Source: a virus. Taken from it: a stretch of DNA of 55,621 nt. The notes under the pieces were generated by a model. The model was not told where the DNA came from. It did not search any database and saw nothing but the letters and a program-made list of their open reading frames with translations. Made by a program: the position numbers and the translations under genes. Positions 44,108 through 52,245 of the stretch are shown piece by piece; the stretch's first letter is position 1, and each line of letters starts with the position of its first letter. The stretch is taken from IMG/VR virus record IMGVR_UViG_3300042923_000252, positions 1 to 55,621 of that record; one strand, written 5' to 3'.

Positions 44108-46765
44108 ATGGCTCGAAATCTGTTTGGTGGTTCAGCCGCTGATGTCGCTGAGGACATTGAAGGCGTCCGAGTCCCTGACGCCGTAGGTAACGTCTATGAC
44201 GGCCCCACTCCTGGGGCCAGCCTGGTAACAGACCTTCAGGACGCATCCGGCAACCCCATCACTTCACTCGTTTCTGACACTCAGGGCATGGTGTCTCACT
44301 TCTACGGCCCTGACGGTGTCACCCTTCTCTACGCGGACTTCGGGGCCGGCCGTGTGGCCATGGTCCCCGTCAACCTTGCTACCGACTTTGCTGAACATGT
44401 GGAGGCTGACGACCCTCACGGCTCCAAGGCTGATGCCCTGGCTGAAGTCAACGCTCAGAAGGGAGCTGCTCTCGGTATCGCCACCCTTGATGAGTTTGGA
44501 AAGGTCCCCGCGGCACAGCTCCCCACGGGTACCGGAGGGGGCGGAGGCAGTGGCTCGTCCGTCTGGCTCAACGTCAAGGACGCTCCCTACAACGCCGTTG
44601 GTGACGGCATAGCAGACGACACCACGGCCCTCCAGAGCTCAATCAACGCAGCCGGCATCGGTGGCGTGGTCTACCTCCCCAAGGGTGTCTACCGCACCTC
44701 TCAGCCTCTCGACCTTCCGCGGGGCATCACCCTCCAGGGCTCCCACTCCAACCTGATGGTGGGCCCGGGGATGACGGACAACGACTTCCCTTGCTACATA
44801 CAGGCCCTCCCCTCCTTCACCGGAGGGGCCATGATCCGGATTGTCGGGGAGAACGATGGTGTTCACCCGGCCATCAACGGTGAGCAGCGTCTGTATAACC
44901 TCATGCTCGACGGCTCGAAGGCCACCGGTCCTGTCGTGGACGGTATCTACGCCAAGGGCAACGTTCAGAACGTCGTCATGCGGGACGTCTGTATCCGCAA
45001 GGTCTCCCATGACGGGATCACCTCCGCTCCCAACGCTGCCGGTGAGTGGCCCTACTCCTGGCGTCTCCACTCCGTGATGGTGGACAACGTCAAGGGTGCG
45101 GGCATGATCTTCGAGAGGAACACTGACCTGACCCTTGATGACTGCCAAGTCATCGGCTCGAAGTTCAGCGGTATCAAGCTCGTCAACTGTGCCAACACCA
45201 TCGTGGAGAAGTGCCGTGCCGAGTGGAACGGTGAGTTCGGCTTCCACATCACTGGAGCCTGGGGCAACTGGCCCGGTTCAGGCTCGATGACCCTCACCAA
45301 CTGCTCGACTGACCGCAACGGTTGGGACGGTGTCCGGGTGGACTCCACCGGCAACGGAGCCATTCTGATCAACGCCCTGATGACTCGCCGGGATGGCCGG
45401 AATGGTGGTCCTGGTGGTGGAGGCTACGCCGGCCTGAAGCTGGGCAATCAGTCCCCTGTCGTGGTCAACGGCATCACGTGCTACGTCGGCACAGACGACG
45501 GTGGTACGGCCAACACCTCTCCCCAGTACGGGGTTCGTATCGGTGGTGCGCGGGACGTCCAGATCGACAACGCCTACCTCCACGGCCTTGCTGCCGGCCT
45601 CTACGACGAAGGCAACAACACCCGGGTGACCCTGGGTATGGTTACCTCTGTCGCCGGCAACAACTACGCCGAAGACCGAGTGGTCATCGACGCCTCAGAC
45701 GCAGCCCTTGGCTGGCACAACGTCAAGGCATTCGGAGCACGAGGAGACGGTGTCTCCGATGACACCGCTGCCATTCAGGCCGCGGTGAACCAGGCTGCTG
45801 CCGACAAGACGACCGTGTACTTCCCCACTGGCACCTTCCTGGTCTCGACTCCCGTCATCCTGCCTGCCGGTGAGGGCTACGCCCTCGTCGGGTCTGGCTG
45901 GGGTGCCCGGGTCAAGCTCAAGGGAAGCAGCAACGCGTACGTCTTCCGTATGACCGGTGAGGACACCCGGATCACCGTCCGGGACATCACCATTGACGGC
46001 AACTGCCTCGAACAGCAGACAACCGGTACGTCTGGTGGCATCTACGGTGCCGGCGCCGTTGCCTGCCGGTTCGACAACGTCCACTTCATCGCATGCCGGG
46101 ACGATGCTCTGTACCTCGGAGGCATGAACAACGCTGCCTTCGGCCACAACAACAGGATCATCGGCTGTCTCTTCGATGAGTCCATGACCTCCCCTGGTCC
46201 TGGCCGCGGTATCTACATGAACAGCAGCGATGAGAACCAGATCATTGCCTGTGACTTCGAGTTCCTCGGAGGCTCCGGAGGCACTGGGCTGGAGACTGCC
46301 GTGTGCATCCTGGACCGGGCAGGGACGCAGTTCATCGACGCGTGCAACTTCGTCGGTGGAGCCACGAATAACACCAAGGGTGTTCGTCTCCAGGACTGTT
46401 CCAGTACCAAGGTCATCGGATGCAACTTCGATGGCACTGCCGGGGACTCCGTCTTCATTGCTGCCACCGGCAACAGCGTCACGGGATGCACCATCTTCAG
46501 TCCTGGTGAGGTTGGCACCCTGAACGGTCAGGTCTCCGGTATCCACCTGGAGTACGGCTCCAAGAACAACCTGATTCAGGGCAACTCCATCGCCTCGTCT
46601 CCGACCAATGGACGCACTCGTTCCCTGATCCGGGAAGAGGCCATGGGAGACGCCGGCCCCAACCTGATCACTGGCAACGTCCTGATCACCAAGGGCACCC
46701 TCGCTGTTGAGGTAGCCGAGATCGACGGTGCAGGAACAATCTTCACCAACAACCTTGGAGCTTAA
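44108..46765 (+). CDS. Tail spike with two pectate-lyase-like beta-helix domains
   Basis: An 885-residue tailspike. Residues about 1-100 are an adaptor (DLQDASGNPITSLVSDTQGMVSHFYGPDG); a Gly-rich hinge GTGGGGGSGSS follows. Two similar pectate-lyase-3 modules come next: the first starts NVKDAPYNAVGDGIADDTTALQ (about 158), the second NVKAFGARGDGVSDDTAAIQ (about 540). Each continues with turns of beta helix. It likely binds or cuts a surface polysaccharide, e.g. a teichoic or other wall glycan. Confidence 0.9.
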   Translation: MARNLFGGSAADVAEDIEGVRVPDAVGNVYDGPTPGASLVTDLQDASGNPITSLVSDTQGMVSHFYGPDGVTLLYADFGAGRVAMVPVNLATDFAEHVEADDPHGSKADALAEVNAQKGAALGIATLDEFGKVPAAQLPTGTGGGGGSGSSVWLNVKDAPYNAVGDGIADDTTALQSSINAAGIGGVVYLPKGVYRTSQPLDLPRGITLQGSHSNLMVGPGMTDNDFPCYIQALPSFTGGAMIRIVGENDGVHPAINGEQRLYNLMLDGSKATGPVVDGIYAKGNVQNVVMRDVCIRKVSHDGITSAPNAAGEWPYSWRLHSVMVDNVKGAGMIFERNTDLTLDDCQVIGSKFSGIKLVNCANTIVEKCRAEWNGEFGFHITGAWGNWPGSGSMTLTNCSTDRNGWDGVRVDSTGNGAILINALMTRRDGRNGGPGGGGYAGLKLGNQSPVVVNGITCYVGTDDGGTANTSPQYGVRIGGARDVQIDNAYLHGLAAGLYDEGNNTRVTLGMVTSVAGNNYAEDRVVIDASDAALGWHNVKAFGARGDGVSDDTAAIQAAVNQAAADKTTVYFPTGTFLVSTPVILPAGEGYALVGSGWGARVKLKGSSNAYVFRMTGEDTRITVRDITIDGNCLEQQTTGTSGGIYGAGAVACRFDNVHFIACRDDALYLGGMNNAAFGHNNRIIGCLFDESMTSPGPGRGIYMNSSDENQIIACDFEFLGGSGGTGLETAVCILDRAGTQFIDACNFVGGATNNTKGVRLQDCSSTKVIGCNFDGTAGDSVFIAATGNSVTGCTIFSPGEVGTLNGQVSGIHLEYGSKNNLIQGNSIASSPTNGRTRSLIREEAMGDAGPNLITGNVLITKGTLAVEVAEIDGAGTIFTNNLGA

Positions 46766-46770
46766 CCAAA

Positions 46771-46812
46771 GTTGAATCGAGACAGAGGGGCCGTTCCTCA
46801 GGGAGCGGCCCC
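46771..46812 (+). promoter_or_regulatory. 13-bp motif copy 20 with hairpin
   Basis: Exact GTTGAATCGAGAC (46771-46783) on the plus strand, directly followed by GGGGCCGTTCC / GGAGCGGCCCC (11 bp, one G-T pair, 46787-46812). It stands after the spike stop codon and before the lysis genes. Confidence 0.8.
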
Positions 46813-46903
46813 TTACTCATGACCACTTAGCCGCGCGAGTCGCTTACGAGGATCACCGCTCAGTGGTTTCCGTCCTCGTGCGGATTCCATTCGAGGGGGA
46901 ACC

Positions 46904-47173
46904 TTGCTTGATCTCCTAAACCTAGGCGGGGCCCTAGCCGGCGTTTCCGGCGCTGCTGCCCTTGTAGTCGCAAGCATCCGAACCAACTCCGCCCGCATCT
47001 GGAAGGAAGAGGCCGAGGCTCAGAAGACTCGGGCTGACCGCCTCTTCGGAGAGCTGGAAGAAATCAAGAACCGGCTTACACATCTGGAGCAGTACAACCG
47101 CAACTTGGTTTCCCTGCTCTCCACCATTGACCCACAGAAGCTCGAAGAGCTTCGAATACAGAGGGGGCTCTAA
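46904..47173 (+). CDS. Membrane protein with coiled coil (holin candidate)
   Basis: An 89-residue protein with one membrane helix near the N-terminus (GGALAGVSGAAALVVAS), then basic and a coiled coil (KEEAEAQKTRADRLFGELEE, IKNRLTHLEQYNRNLVSLL). TTG start with GAGGGGGAACC before it. One base overlap with the endolysin gene. Such single-span proteins beside amidases are annotated as holins or spanin-like factors in actinophages. Confidence 0.7.
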   Translation: MLDLLNLGGALAGVSGAAALVVASIRTNSARIWKEEAEAQKTRADRLFGELEEIKNRLTHLEQYNRNLVSLLSTIDPQKLEELRIQRGL

Positions 47174-48243
47174 TGGCTACTCCCATGACTCCGAATCAGA
47201 TTCTTGCTCAACTCAAGAAGTGGGGAGTCTCGTACAAGGAATACCAGGACTGGGAGACCCACAACCGTAACCATAAGGGTCCTTGGGGCCCTATGCATGG
47301 CTTCATGGTCCACCACACGGGTAGTGATGCCAAGGACCAGCGATCCCTTCTCTACAACGGGATCTCGGGTCTTCCTGGCCCGCTCTGTCACTTCGGTCTG
47401 GATCAGAACGGTGTCGTCCACCTGATCGGCTGGGGCCGTGCCAACCATGCCGGCCTTGGGGACGATGACGTCCTGGACGCGGTCATAGACGAGCGTCCTG
47501 CGCCCGTCGACAACGAGGCGAACACCGACTTCAACCGCCACTTCTACGGTGTTGAAATCTGGTACTCGGGTTCCCACAAGATGACGGACGCTCAGTACAA
47601 GGCTCTTATCAAGCTGGCTGCGGCAGTCCACGACTTCCACGGGTGGAGCAAGTACAGCCTCATCGGGCACGGAGAATCGGGCTCCCCGGGAAAGTGGGAC
47701 CCTGGCTACGCCCCCGGCAAGATGATGGACATGGACCCTGTCCGGGATGACCTCGAAGAGGCCCTGAAGGGTAAGACCACCACGACCCCCCAGAAGCCTG
47801 CTGAGCCCAAGCCCGTTGGGTCCGCCTACACGGTCCTGGCCGGCGACACCCTCTCGGGTATCGGCCGGAAGCTGAAGGTCGACTGGCAGGAGCTTGCCAA
47901 GCTCAACGGGCTGGAGGACCCTTACCGGATTGACCCTGGTGACCAGCTCAAGGTCCCCGGGAAGGCGTCGACTCCCAAGCCCCCGGCCAAGGTGGAGTAC
48001 GAGCCGTGGCCTGGCTACGCCTTCTTCAAGCGGTACCCGAAGTCTGACCTGGTCACCCGACTGGGGAAGAGGCTCGTGGCTGAGGGCTGTGGTGTCTACC
48101 AGTCTGGTCCCGGTCCTCAGTTCACCGAGGTTGATCGAAAGAGCTGCCGTAAGTGGCAGCTCAAGTTGGGTTTCCGAGGAGCTGACGCAGACGGATGGCT
48201 TGGGAAGGTTTCCTGGGACGAGCTGAAGGTTCCAAAGAAATGA
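47173..48243 (+). CDS. Endolysin: amidase, LysM and peptidoglycan-binding domains
   Basis: A 356-residue lysin. Amidase_2 domain about 10-200: FMVHHTGSD (His46/47 region), HFGLDQNGVVHLIGWGRANHAG, HDFHGWSKYSLIGHGESG, SPGKWDPG; zinc His residues present. LysM about 218-265: YTVLAGDTLSGIGRKLKVDWQ, LAKLNGLEDPYRIDPGD. The C-terminal domain FFKRYPKSDLVTRLGKRLVAEG, CRKWQLKLGFRGADADGWLG is a peptidoglycan-binding repeat. No signal peptide, so it needs a holin. Confidence 0.95.
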   Translation: MATPMTPNQILAQLKKWGVSYKEYQDWETHNRNHKGPWGPMHGFMVHHTGSDAKDQRSLLYNGISGLPGPLCHFGLDQNGVVHLIGWGRANHAGLGDDDVLDAVIDERPAPVDNEANTDFNRHFYGVEIWYSGSHKMTDAQYKALIKLAAAVHDFHGWSKYSLIGHGESGSPGKWDPGYAPGKMMDMDPVRDDLEEALKGKTTTTPQKPAEPKPVGSAYTVLAGDTLSGIGRKLKVDWQELAKLNGLEDPYRIDPGDQLKVPGKASTPKPPAKVEYEPWPGYAFFKRYPKSDLVTRLGKRLVAEGCGVYQSGPGPQFTEVDRKSCRKWQLKLGFRGADADGWLGKVSWDELKVPKK

Positions 48244-48340
48244 TGTGACCGGTGAGGGTCGGGCGGCCTCGCGCCCCCGCCCTCGCGTCCGGGCCTGCCC
48301 GCGCGCCCCCGCGCGCGAGTCACTTACCGCGTTTCAAATA

Positions 48341-48535
48341 TCAGTGGATTTCACTGTGAAGCGGATGCCAAACGAAACCCGCTTTTTCTGGGTCGAGTAA
48401 GTGATTTGCATTAGACCGCTGAGCCGGCTTGCCCTCCCCTCGAATAACTCGAATACATTTAGGTATTCCTCTAAGCCGGCCCGGATTTCCGTCTAGCAAA
48501 TGCGTAAATGAAAGAATGGGGGAGCATTCTTTCAT
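48341..48535 (-). CDS. Doubtful small frame
   Basis: A 64-codon frame, MKECSPILSFTHLLDGNPG and LLDPEKAGFVWHPLHSEIH. Composition is protein-like and its third codon positions are A/T-richer than any neighbour, which would fit a recent acquisition, but no ribosome binding site is visible and its start lies in the hairpin. It would run against the late genes. Confidence 0.25.
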   Translation of the reverse strand: MKECSPILSFTHLLDGNPGRLRGIPKCIRVIRGEGKPAQRSNANHLLDPEKAGFVWHPLHSEIH

Positions 48536-48536
48536 T
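48507..48536. terminator. 12-bp hairpin with GAAT repeat
   Basis: AATGAAAGAATG / CATTCTTTCATT with a GGGGAG loop. No clear T-run after it, so it may be a structural feature joined to the GAAT repeat family. Confidence 0.5.
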
Positions 48537-48649
48537 CATTCAAAGGGGTGCCTACGGTCGCACCCAACCCCTACCGCGGAGCAACGTGCCGGCCTAGGGC
48601 CCTAGCCGGCTGAGCATCCTCCGCCCTCTACTCCTGCTGAGGTGAGCCA

Positions 48650-48853
48650 ATGAAGACATGGATACTCCGAAACGTCGTGCGCTTCTCCGCAACCGTTGCC
48701 GCGGTTGCTCCTGTAGCCGTAGCCGTCCTGGATACGCTCCCGTGGAAGGCTGCTGTGAGCCTTTCTGCCGTAGTTCTCGGAGCCGGTGAACTTGCTCAGC
48801 GTGTCGAGAATGCCAAGACTCTCCGCGCGTACTGGACTTCCCCCAACGAGTAA
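48650..48853 (+). CDS. Membrane protein (holin candidate)
   Basis: A 67-residue protein with two likely membrane helices: FSATVAAVAPVAVAVLDTL and AAVSLSAVVLGAGELAQ, then a short charged tail. AGGTGAG precedes the ATG. Small two-helix proteins just after the endolysin are typical class II holins; not proven. Confidence 0.7.
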   Translation: MKTWILRNVVRFSATVAAVAPVAVAVLDTLPWKAAVSLSAVVLGAGELAQRVENAKTLRAYWTSPNE

Positions 48854-48949
48854 CCCCTAGCCGGCCCCGTAGTGGGCACGGCTCCTTGTGCTGGGATCGG
48901 TGGAGACTGATCCGGGTGAGAGAGAGTGCCTACGGCACAAACACAAAAA

Positions 48950-48977
48950 GGCCCCCGCCATTTGGCGGGGGCCTTTT
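48950..48977. terminator. Bidirectional terminator closing the late region
   Basis: GGCCCCCGCC / GGCGGGGGCC, perfect 10-bp stem with an ATTT loop, A-run before and TTTT after. It separates convergent late and right-arm transcripts. Confidence 0.95.
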
Positions 48978-48984
48978 CTCGTTT

Positions 48985-49155
48985 CTAACGCCTGTACTCC
49001 CGAAGTATGTCAATGAGTGCCCATGGGATGAGCACAGCAGGACTCCACCTAACGAGCCACCATGCGTCATCCAATTGGATGATCACAGCGAATGACAGGA
49101 TAGCCCACCAAATGGCGACCATGGACAGAACTATGGTCCAGACACTCTCACGCAT
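48985..49155 (-). CDS. Small two-helix membrane protein
   Basis: A 56-residue protein with hydrophobic parts VWTIVLSMVAIWWAILSFAVIIQL and WWLVRWSPAVLIPWALIDIL. ATG at 49155 preceded by GGGGGGTAAGA. It overlaps the gene upstream by 8 bases. Function unknown; membrane localisation inferred. Confidence 0.65.
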   Translation of the reverse strand: MRESVWTIVLSMVAIWWAILSFAVIIQLDDAWWLVRWSPAVLIPWALIDILREYRR

Positions 49156-49273
49156 TCTTACCCCCCGTTTCGGTCTTCCACTTACCATCCGACCACTTGC
49201 GCACTAACCCGGAGTACCGGCCCTGTACGTAGCGGGAAGGCACACCCCTTTGAGGCATTTCAAGAGGGCTCAC
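49148..49273 (-). CDS. 41-residue basic protein
   Basis: A small gene: SPLEMPQRGVPSRYVQGRYS, then GLVRKWSDGKWKTETGG. GTG start overlaps the stop of the ATPase gene (GTGA). Basic, with aromatic residues; function unknown. Confidence 0.55.
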   Translation of the reverse strand: MSPLEMPQRGVPSRYVQGRYSGLVRKWSDGKWKTETGGKNA

Positions 49274-50586
49274 AGCCACCCTCCCCCCGCTAGAGCTAGC
49301 TCAGGTTCCGGAGCAACGGGCGCCACCACTACCGGCGCCACTACGGCCGGCTCAGGTTCGGGAGTCTCTGCCTCTTGCTCAGCCGGCTGGATACGCCGGT
49401 AAATGTCGGGACGCCTTCCGCGTCCCGAGGCAGTCTGCCCCTTGACAACTTCCACATCATCCATGGATTCGACCGCAGAGCGGAGACTTGCTGCCGTTGC
49501 TCGCATTCCAAGAGCCCTGAGCATGAGGCTAGACGTAGCCTCCCCCTCATACCGGTCCAGAATCTCCCGGACTAGTTCGGGCAGGCTCTTAACGGCTCGC
49601 CCCTGAGACGACGTAACGTCATCCCTCACAAGTTTCTCAACACTTCGCATGCTGTACTGGACGAATGACCATGCCGCATTTACAGCGTCACGGCTGATAG
49701 TCGTACGTCGTTCCGTAGCGGTGAGCACAGCAGCAACCCGAACGATTTGCTCGGGAGTCCGCTCGATATAGCATCGAAGGTATTCCGGCATATCTGCCAA
49801 CTTGGCAAGGAACATGCCGCGGAGTTCATCAAACCTACGGCCGGCATCCTTGCTCAGGGACATACGCCGCGGACTACGCCGGGCCCAATCGTACGCCTCG
49901 GAAAGTTCCGGTACCTCAGGAAGTACTTCCCTGTGGTTGTACGGCAGTACCTTAGAGCCTTCCACCAACACAGGCAAGAGCCGGTTGAAACTCCCGCCCT
50001 TTGCGTCCCGCGGCTTGACGTATTCCGACCACTCACCCGGTGTGATGTGGGCATGGAATCCAAGCCTAGGCTCGTCAACCGTCATGCTCACTTTTGTAGT
50101 GGTGTGCCGAATGGTCACTCCGTCCCAGCAGGACCGAAGCTTGGATGCGAAAGTGGGGCACCGGTTCTGTCGTTTCAGGTTTTCCGACCACTCCTCATCC
50201 ACCACGATAAGTCGTGTGTCGGTGCCTGCCTCGGTACCCGTTGTCTCCTCCTGCCGCTCATACAGGAGCTGCGTGAGGGAGGGACCGGAGGACACACCTC
50301 CTTCCGTCCGGGCACTCAGGAAAGAGCCTATGGCAGGCTTTAGAATGCCTTCTGCCACACGCTTAGCCGTGCCCTTACGGCCGATGGCACTGCCCCCAAC
50401 CAACACGGTCCAGACGACTACGGGCCGGCCGTTGTCCATCCGGACATGACCGTTGATTGCAGTCGACCACATAGCCATCATGGCGGCGTAAACGCCTACC
50501 GGGTCCGCCTCAGTGTGAGGTTCGGCAAGTGCTACAGCGTCGCCTAGCGGACCGTACCTCATGCCCTCAAATGCTTCGAGACTCAC
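49270..50586 (-). CDS. DUF3987-like ATPase
   Basis: A 438-residue RecA/DnaB-like ATPase. The N-terminal part matches DUF3987 proteins: YAAMMAMWSTAINGHVRM, VLVGGSAIGRKGTAKR (Walker A with Arg in GRKGTA, about 65-80), LIVVDEEWSENL (Walker B, about 125), GFHAHITPGEW. A winged-helix-like region near 330-395 is followed by a Pro/Val/Ala-rich tail. Such proteins occur with phage and plasmid primases. This second helicase-like gene is far from the replication cluster, so it may serve another process, e.g. late replication or defence. GTG start. Confidence 0.8.
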   Translation of the reverse strand: MSLEAFEGMRYGPLGDAVALAEPHTEADPVGVYAAMMAMWSTAINGHVRMDNGRPVVVWTVLVGGSAIGRKGTAKRVAEGILKPAIGSFLSARTEGGVSSGPSLTQLLYERQEETTGTEAGTDTRLIVVDEEWSENLKRQNRCPTFASKLRSCWDGVTIRHTTTKVSMTVDEPRLGFHAHITPGEWSEYVKPRDAKGGSFNRLLPVLVEGSKVLPYNHREVLPEVPELSEAYDWARRSPRRMSLSKDAGRRFDELRGMFLAKLADMPEYLRCYIERTPEQIVRVAAVLTATERRTTISRDAVNAAWSFVQYSMRSVEKLVRDDVTSSQGRAVKSLPELVREILDRYEGEATSSLMLRALGMRATAASLRSAVESMDDVEVVKGQTASGRGRRPDIYRRIQPAEQEAETPEPEPAVVAPVVVAPVAPEPELALAGGGWL

Positions 50587-50753
50587 TTACTCTCCCCCTT
50601 CCTCCGGTACTCAGTGACAGGAATGGTGACGGTCCTTACGTATTCCGGACCAATGTTTGCGGAGAACATGTAAACTCGATACACATTTACCTCTATACGG
50701 TCCCTGTATTCACTCACCTCATACAGGGAAGTACCCCGTTTAATTATCAGCAT
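50583..50753 (-). CDS. 56-residue hypothetical protein
   Basis: A small gene: IIKRGTSLYEVSEYRDRIEV, NVYRVYMFSANIGPEYVRTV, then PVTEYRRKGE. Beta-rich and basic. The stop overlaps the GTG of the ATPase gene. Unknown. Confidence 0.6.
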   Translation of the reverse strand: MLIIKRGTSLYEVSEYRDRIEVNVYRVYMFSANIGPEYVRTVTIPVTEYRRKGESK

Positions 50754-50938
50754 TACTTACCCTCCCCCGGATCACCCATGATTCCGACGAATTGATTTGC
50801 AAACTTCTTCTCGTGCTCCTGACACAGGAACCACGTCTTCCCGTCAAGCGTGATTTCCATGACTGACTCCCGCGGAGTCTTATCCCTTTTCCAGCACGCA
50901 TCGCATGCATCATCTAGTTCTATGACTACCCTTGCCAT
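50753..50938 (-). CDS. Small zinc-finger protein, Lsr2-like start
   Basis: A 61-residue protein: ARVVIELDDACDACWKRD, then ESVMEITLDGKTWFLCQEHEKKF. CDAC and CQEH would form one zinc site. The beta part resembles the dimerisation domain of Lsr2 (a nucleoid silencer of actinomycetes), which has a similar 'VEFGLDGVTYEIDL' strand, but the Lsr2 DNA-binding tail is missing. Possible Lsr2 antagonist; speculative. AGGAGACGCA precedes the ATG. Confidence 0.65.
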   Translation of the reverse strand: MARVVIELDDACDACWKRDKTPRESVMEITLDGKTWFLCQEHEKKFANQFVGIMGDPGEGK

Positions 50939-50970
50939 TGCGTCTCCTTTCTGAGCTTCCATGAACACAA

Positions 50971-51000
50971 GCAAGCCTCCCCGTTTCCAGGGAGGCTTGC
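50971..51000 (-). terminator. Hairpin between right-arm genes
   Basis: GCAAGCCTCCC / GGGAGGCTTGC, perfect 11-bp stem with an 8-base loop; on the minus strand it is followed by TTGTGTTCAT. Confidence 0.75.
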
Positions 51001-51016
51001 GTGCGAACACGGGAGT

Positions 51017-51229
51017 TCAGCCGGCTACACGAGCAAGGATGGACTTGACCGCATCCTTGCTGCCTTCTGCAATCCACTCGTGCTTATCTGTCTCCCGGTT
51101 GTAGTGGTAGGCGAACCAATTTCCATATTCGTCTACCTGCACCACATAACCGCGGTAGGACTCGTCATCCTTGGAGGGCCCTCCGAGATACTCGATTCCG
51201 TCATAGCCGCCTAGAATCCATTCAGTCAT
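51017..51229 (-). CDS. Hypothetical protein
   Basis: A 70-residue protein: EWILGGYDGIEYLGG, YRGYVVQVDEYGNWFAYHYN, KHEWIAEGSKDAVKSILARVAG. The C-terminal KxxxxARVAG resembles the end of the next upstream product (KIYRVAG). Unknown. Confidence 0.7.
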   Translation of the reverse strand: MTEWILGGYDGIEYLGGPSKDDESYRGYVVQVDEYGNWFAYHYNRETDKHEWIAEGSKDAVKSILARVAG

Positions 51230-51252
51230 TTCCTTGCTCCTGTCTTGAGGAC

Positions 51253-51492
51253 TTAGCCGGCTACGCGGTAGATCTTTGCCTTACGAGCGTCCATAAAGGC
51301 TTTCGACACGGCCTTTACGAACAAGTCAGTGATGGTTGGTGGATCGTTGTAGATGAGTGCTGAACTTCCGCAGTCCTGAAACACTCTGCGGATTGCTGCC
51401 ATGCGCTCCGTTGACGTTTCCAGCCATGCCGCCTCAGCGGCACGGTGCGTCAAGTTGTCTATGTCCTCTTGAAACCGCTTAGTGAGGCTCAT
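51253..51492 (-). CDS. Hypothetical helical protein
   Basis: A 79-residue protein: KRFQEDIDNLTHRAAEAAWL, ERMAAIRRVFQDCG, ITDLFVKAVSKAFMDARKAK. Mostly helical. ATGA-type overlap with the gene upstream. Unknown. Confidence 0.7.
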   Translation of the reverse strand: MSLTKRFQEDIDNLTHRAAEAAWLETSTERMAAIRRVFQDCGSSALIYNDPPTITDLFVKAVSKAFMDARKAKIYRVAG

Positions 51493-51686
51493 TTACCGGC
51501 CCCCTGGCTCATGTCCACACACCGCGGCACGAGAATGTCAGCGGAGGATTCCTTGACTACCCAATCCAAGCCCGGATACCTAAGGCATACCATCATGTCG
51601 ACTAGTGCCTGAGCTTCCCGTGTCGGTACGTCGTACCTAAATTCCTCGTGAGTGTTCAGGTTGAACAGAATGACGAATGTTCCCAT
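51489..51686 (-). CDS. Hypothetical protein
   Basis: A 65-residue protein: GTFVILFNLNTHEEFRYDV, AQALVDMMVCLRYPGLDWVV. ATG at 51686 preceded by GGAGGCAAGGTA. It follows a motif-hairpin module, so it begins a regul-able unit. Unknown. Confidence 0.7.
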   Translation of the reverse strand: MGTFVILFNLNTHEEFRYDVPTREAQALVDMMVCLRYPGLDWVVKESSADILVPRCVDMSQGAGK

Positions 51687-51701
51687 TACCTTGCCTCCTA
51701 C

Positions 51702-51738
51702 CGGCCCCCGTTTCCGGGGGCCGTAGTCTCGTTTCAAC
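51702..51738 (-). promoter_or_regulatory. 13-bp motif copy 21 with hairpin
   Basis: GTTGAAACGAGAC on the minus strand (51726-51738), then hairpin CGGCCCCCG-TTTC-CGGGGGCCG (51702-51723), then the ribosome binding site of 51489-51686. Nearly identical to the module at 53435-53470. Confidence 0.8.
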
Positions 51739-51752
51739 TTTGAACGCTGTAC

Positions 51753-52028
51753 TCAGACCCCGTTACGGCAGCCTTGACGAACGTACGAAACCTGAGCCTT
51801 GACGGACCGACGCTTACCGTCATCGGTGTTGTCAGCGATCATGTCCCGGTAGGCAATGCGGCCGGCCTCAGTCTTTCGCATTACCTTGCAGGGGCCGTAG
51901 TTGGCCGTACCGGCAATCACCTTCTGCCGGTAGGTCTGAGGCTTGGCTGTAGCCGTTTCCGCGGTCCCCAGAATGCTCCCCCCGACCATGACGAGAAGGG
52001 TCAGAGTAGATGCGATGAACTTACGCAT
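51753..52028 (-). CDS. Secreted small protein
   Basis: A 91-residue protein with a signal peptide: RKFIASTLTLLVMVGGSILG, then TAETATA as likely cleavage region. The mature part has two cysteines (YGPCKVMRK and RQGCRNG) that may form a disulphide, and many Arg/Lys. It could act outside the cell, for instance in superinfection exclusion; unknown. Confidence 0.75.
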   Translation of the reverse strand: MRKFIASTLTLLVMVGGSILGTAETATAKPQTYRQKVIAGTANYGPCKVMRKTEAGRIAYRDMIADNTDDGKRRSVKAQVSYVRQGCRNGV

Positions 52029-52050
52029 GAGTGATGCTCCTGTCTGTTGC

Positions 52051-52245
52051 TCAGAACTCTGTCTCAGTGAAACCGGCGTCAAGGGATGCGCAGAAAATGC
52101 ATTCCGTTGTCTCGCCCAACAGTATGCTGACATTGTCACACCAGCATTCCGCCTCACATGCCGAGCAACCGTGTAGCCGGCCGTATTCGTGCGGATAGGT
52201 GTTGTGCTGCAGGGGGAGGGTTTCGCCCTCGTGTTCGCTAACCAT
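52051..52245 (-). CDS. Small Cys-rich (zinc) protein
   Basis: A 64-residue acidic protein: HGCSACEAECWCDN and ECIFCASLD. Six cysteines and several histidines suggest zinc binding. ATG at 52245 lies in the end of the preceding gene. Unknown. Confidence 0.7.
   Translation of the reverse strand: MVSEHEGETLPLQHNTYPHEYGRLHGCSACEAECWCDNVSILLGETTECIFCASLDAGFTETEF

Larger units (their letters stand above)
48244..48649. other. Gap between endolysin and second holin candidate
   Basis: Contains a very GC-rich stretch (48255-48320), with GCGCG-CCCCCG-CGCGC near 48,300-48,317, then AT-richer sequence, a 12-bp perfect hairpin (48507-48536) and a GAAT repeat (48531-48542). A leftward frame at 48341-48535 is listed separately as doubtful. 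Confidence 0.5.
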
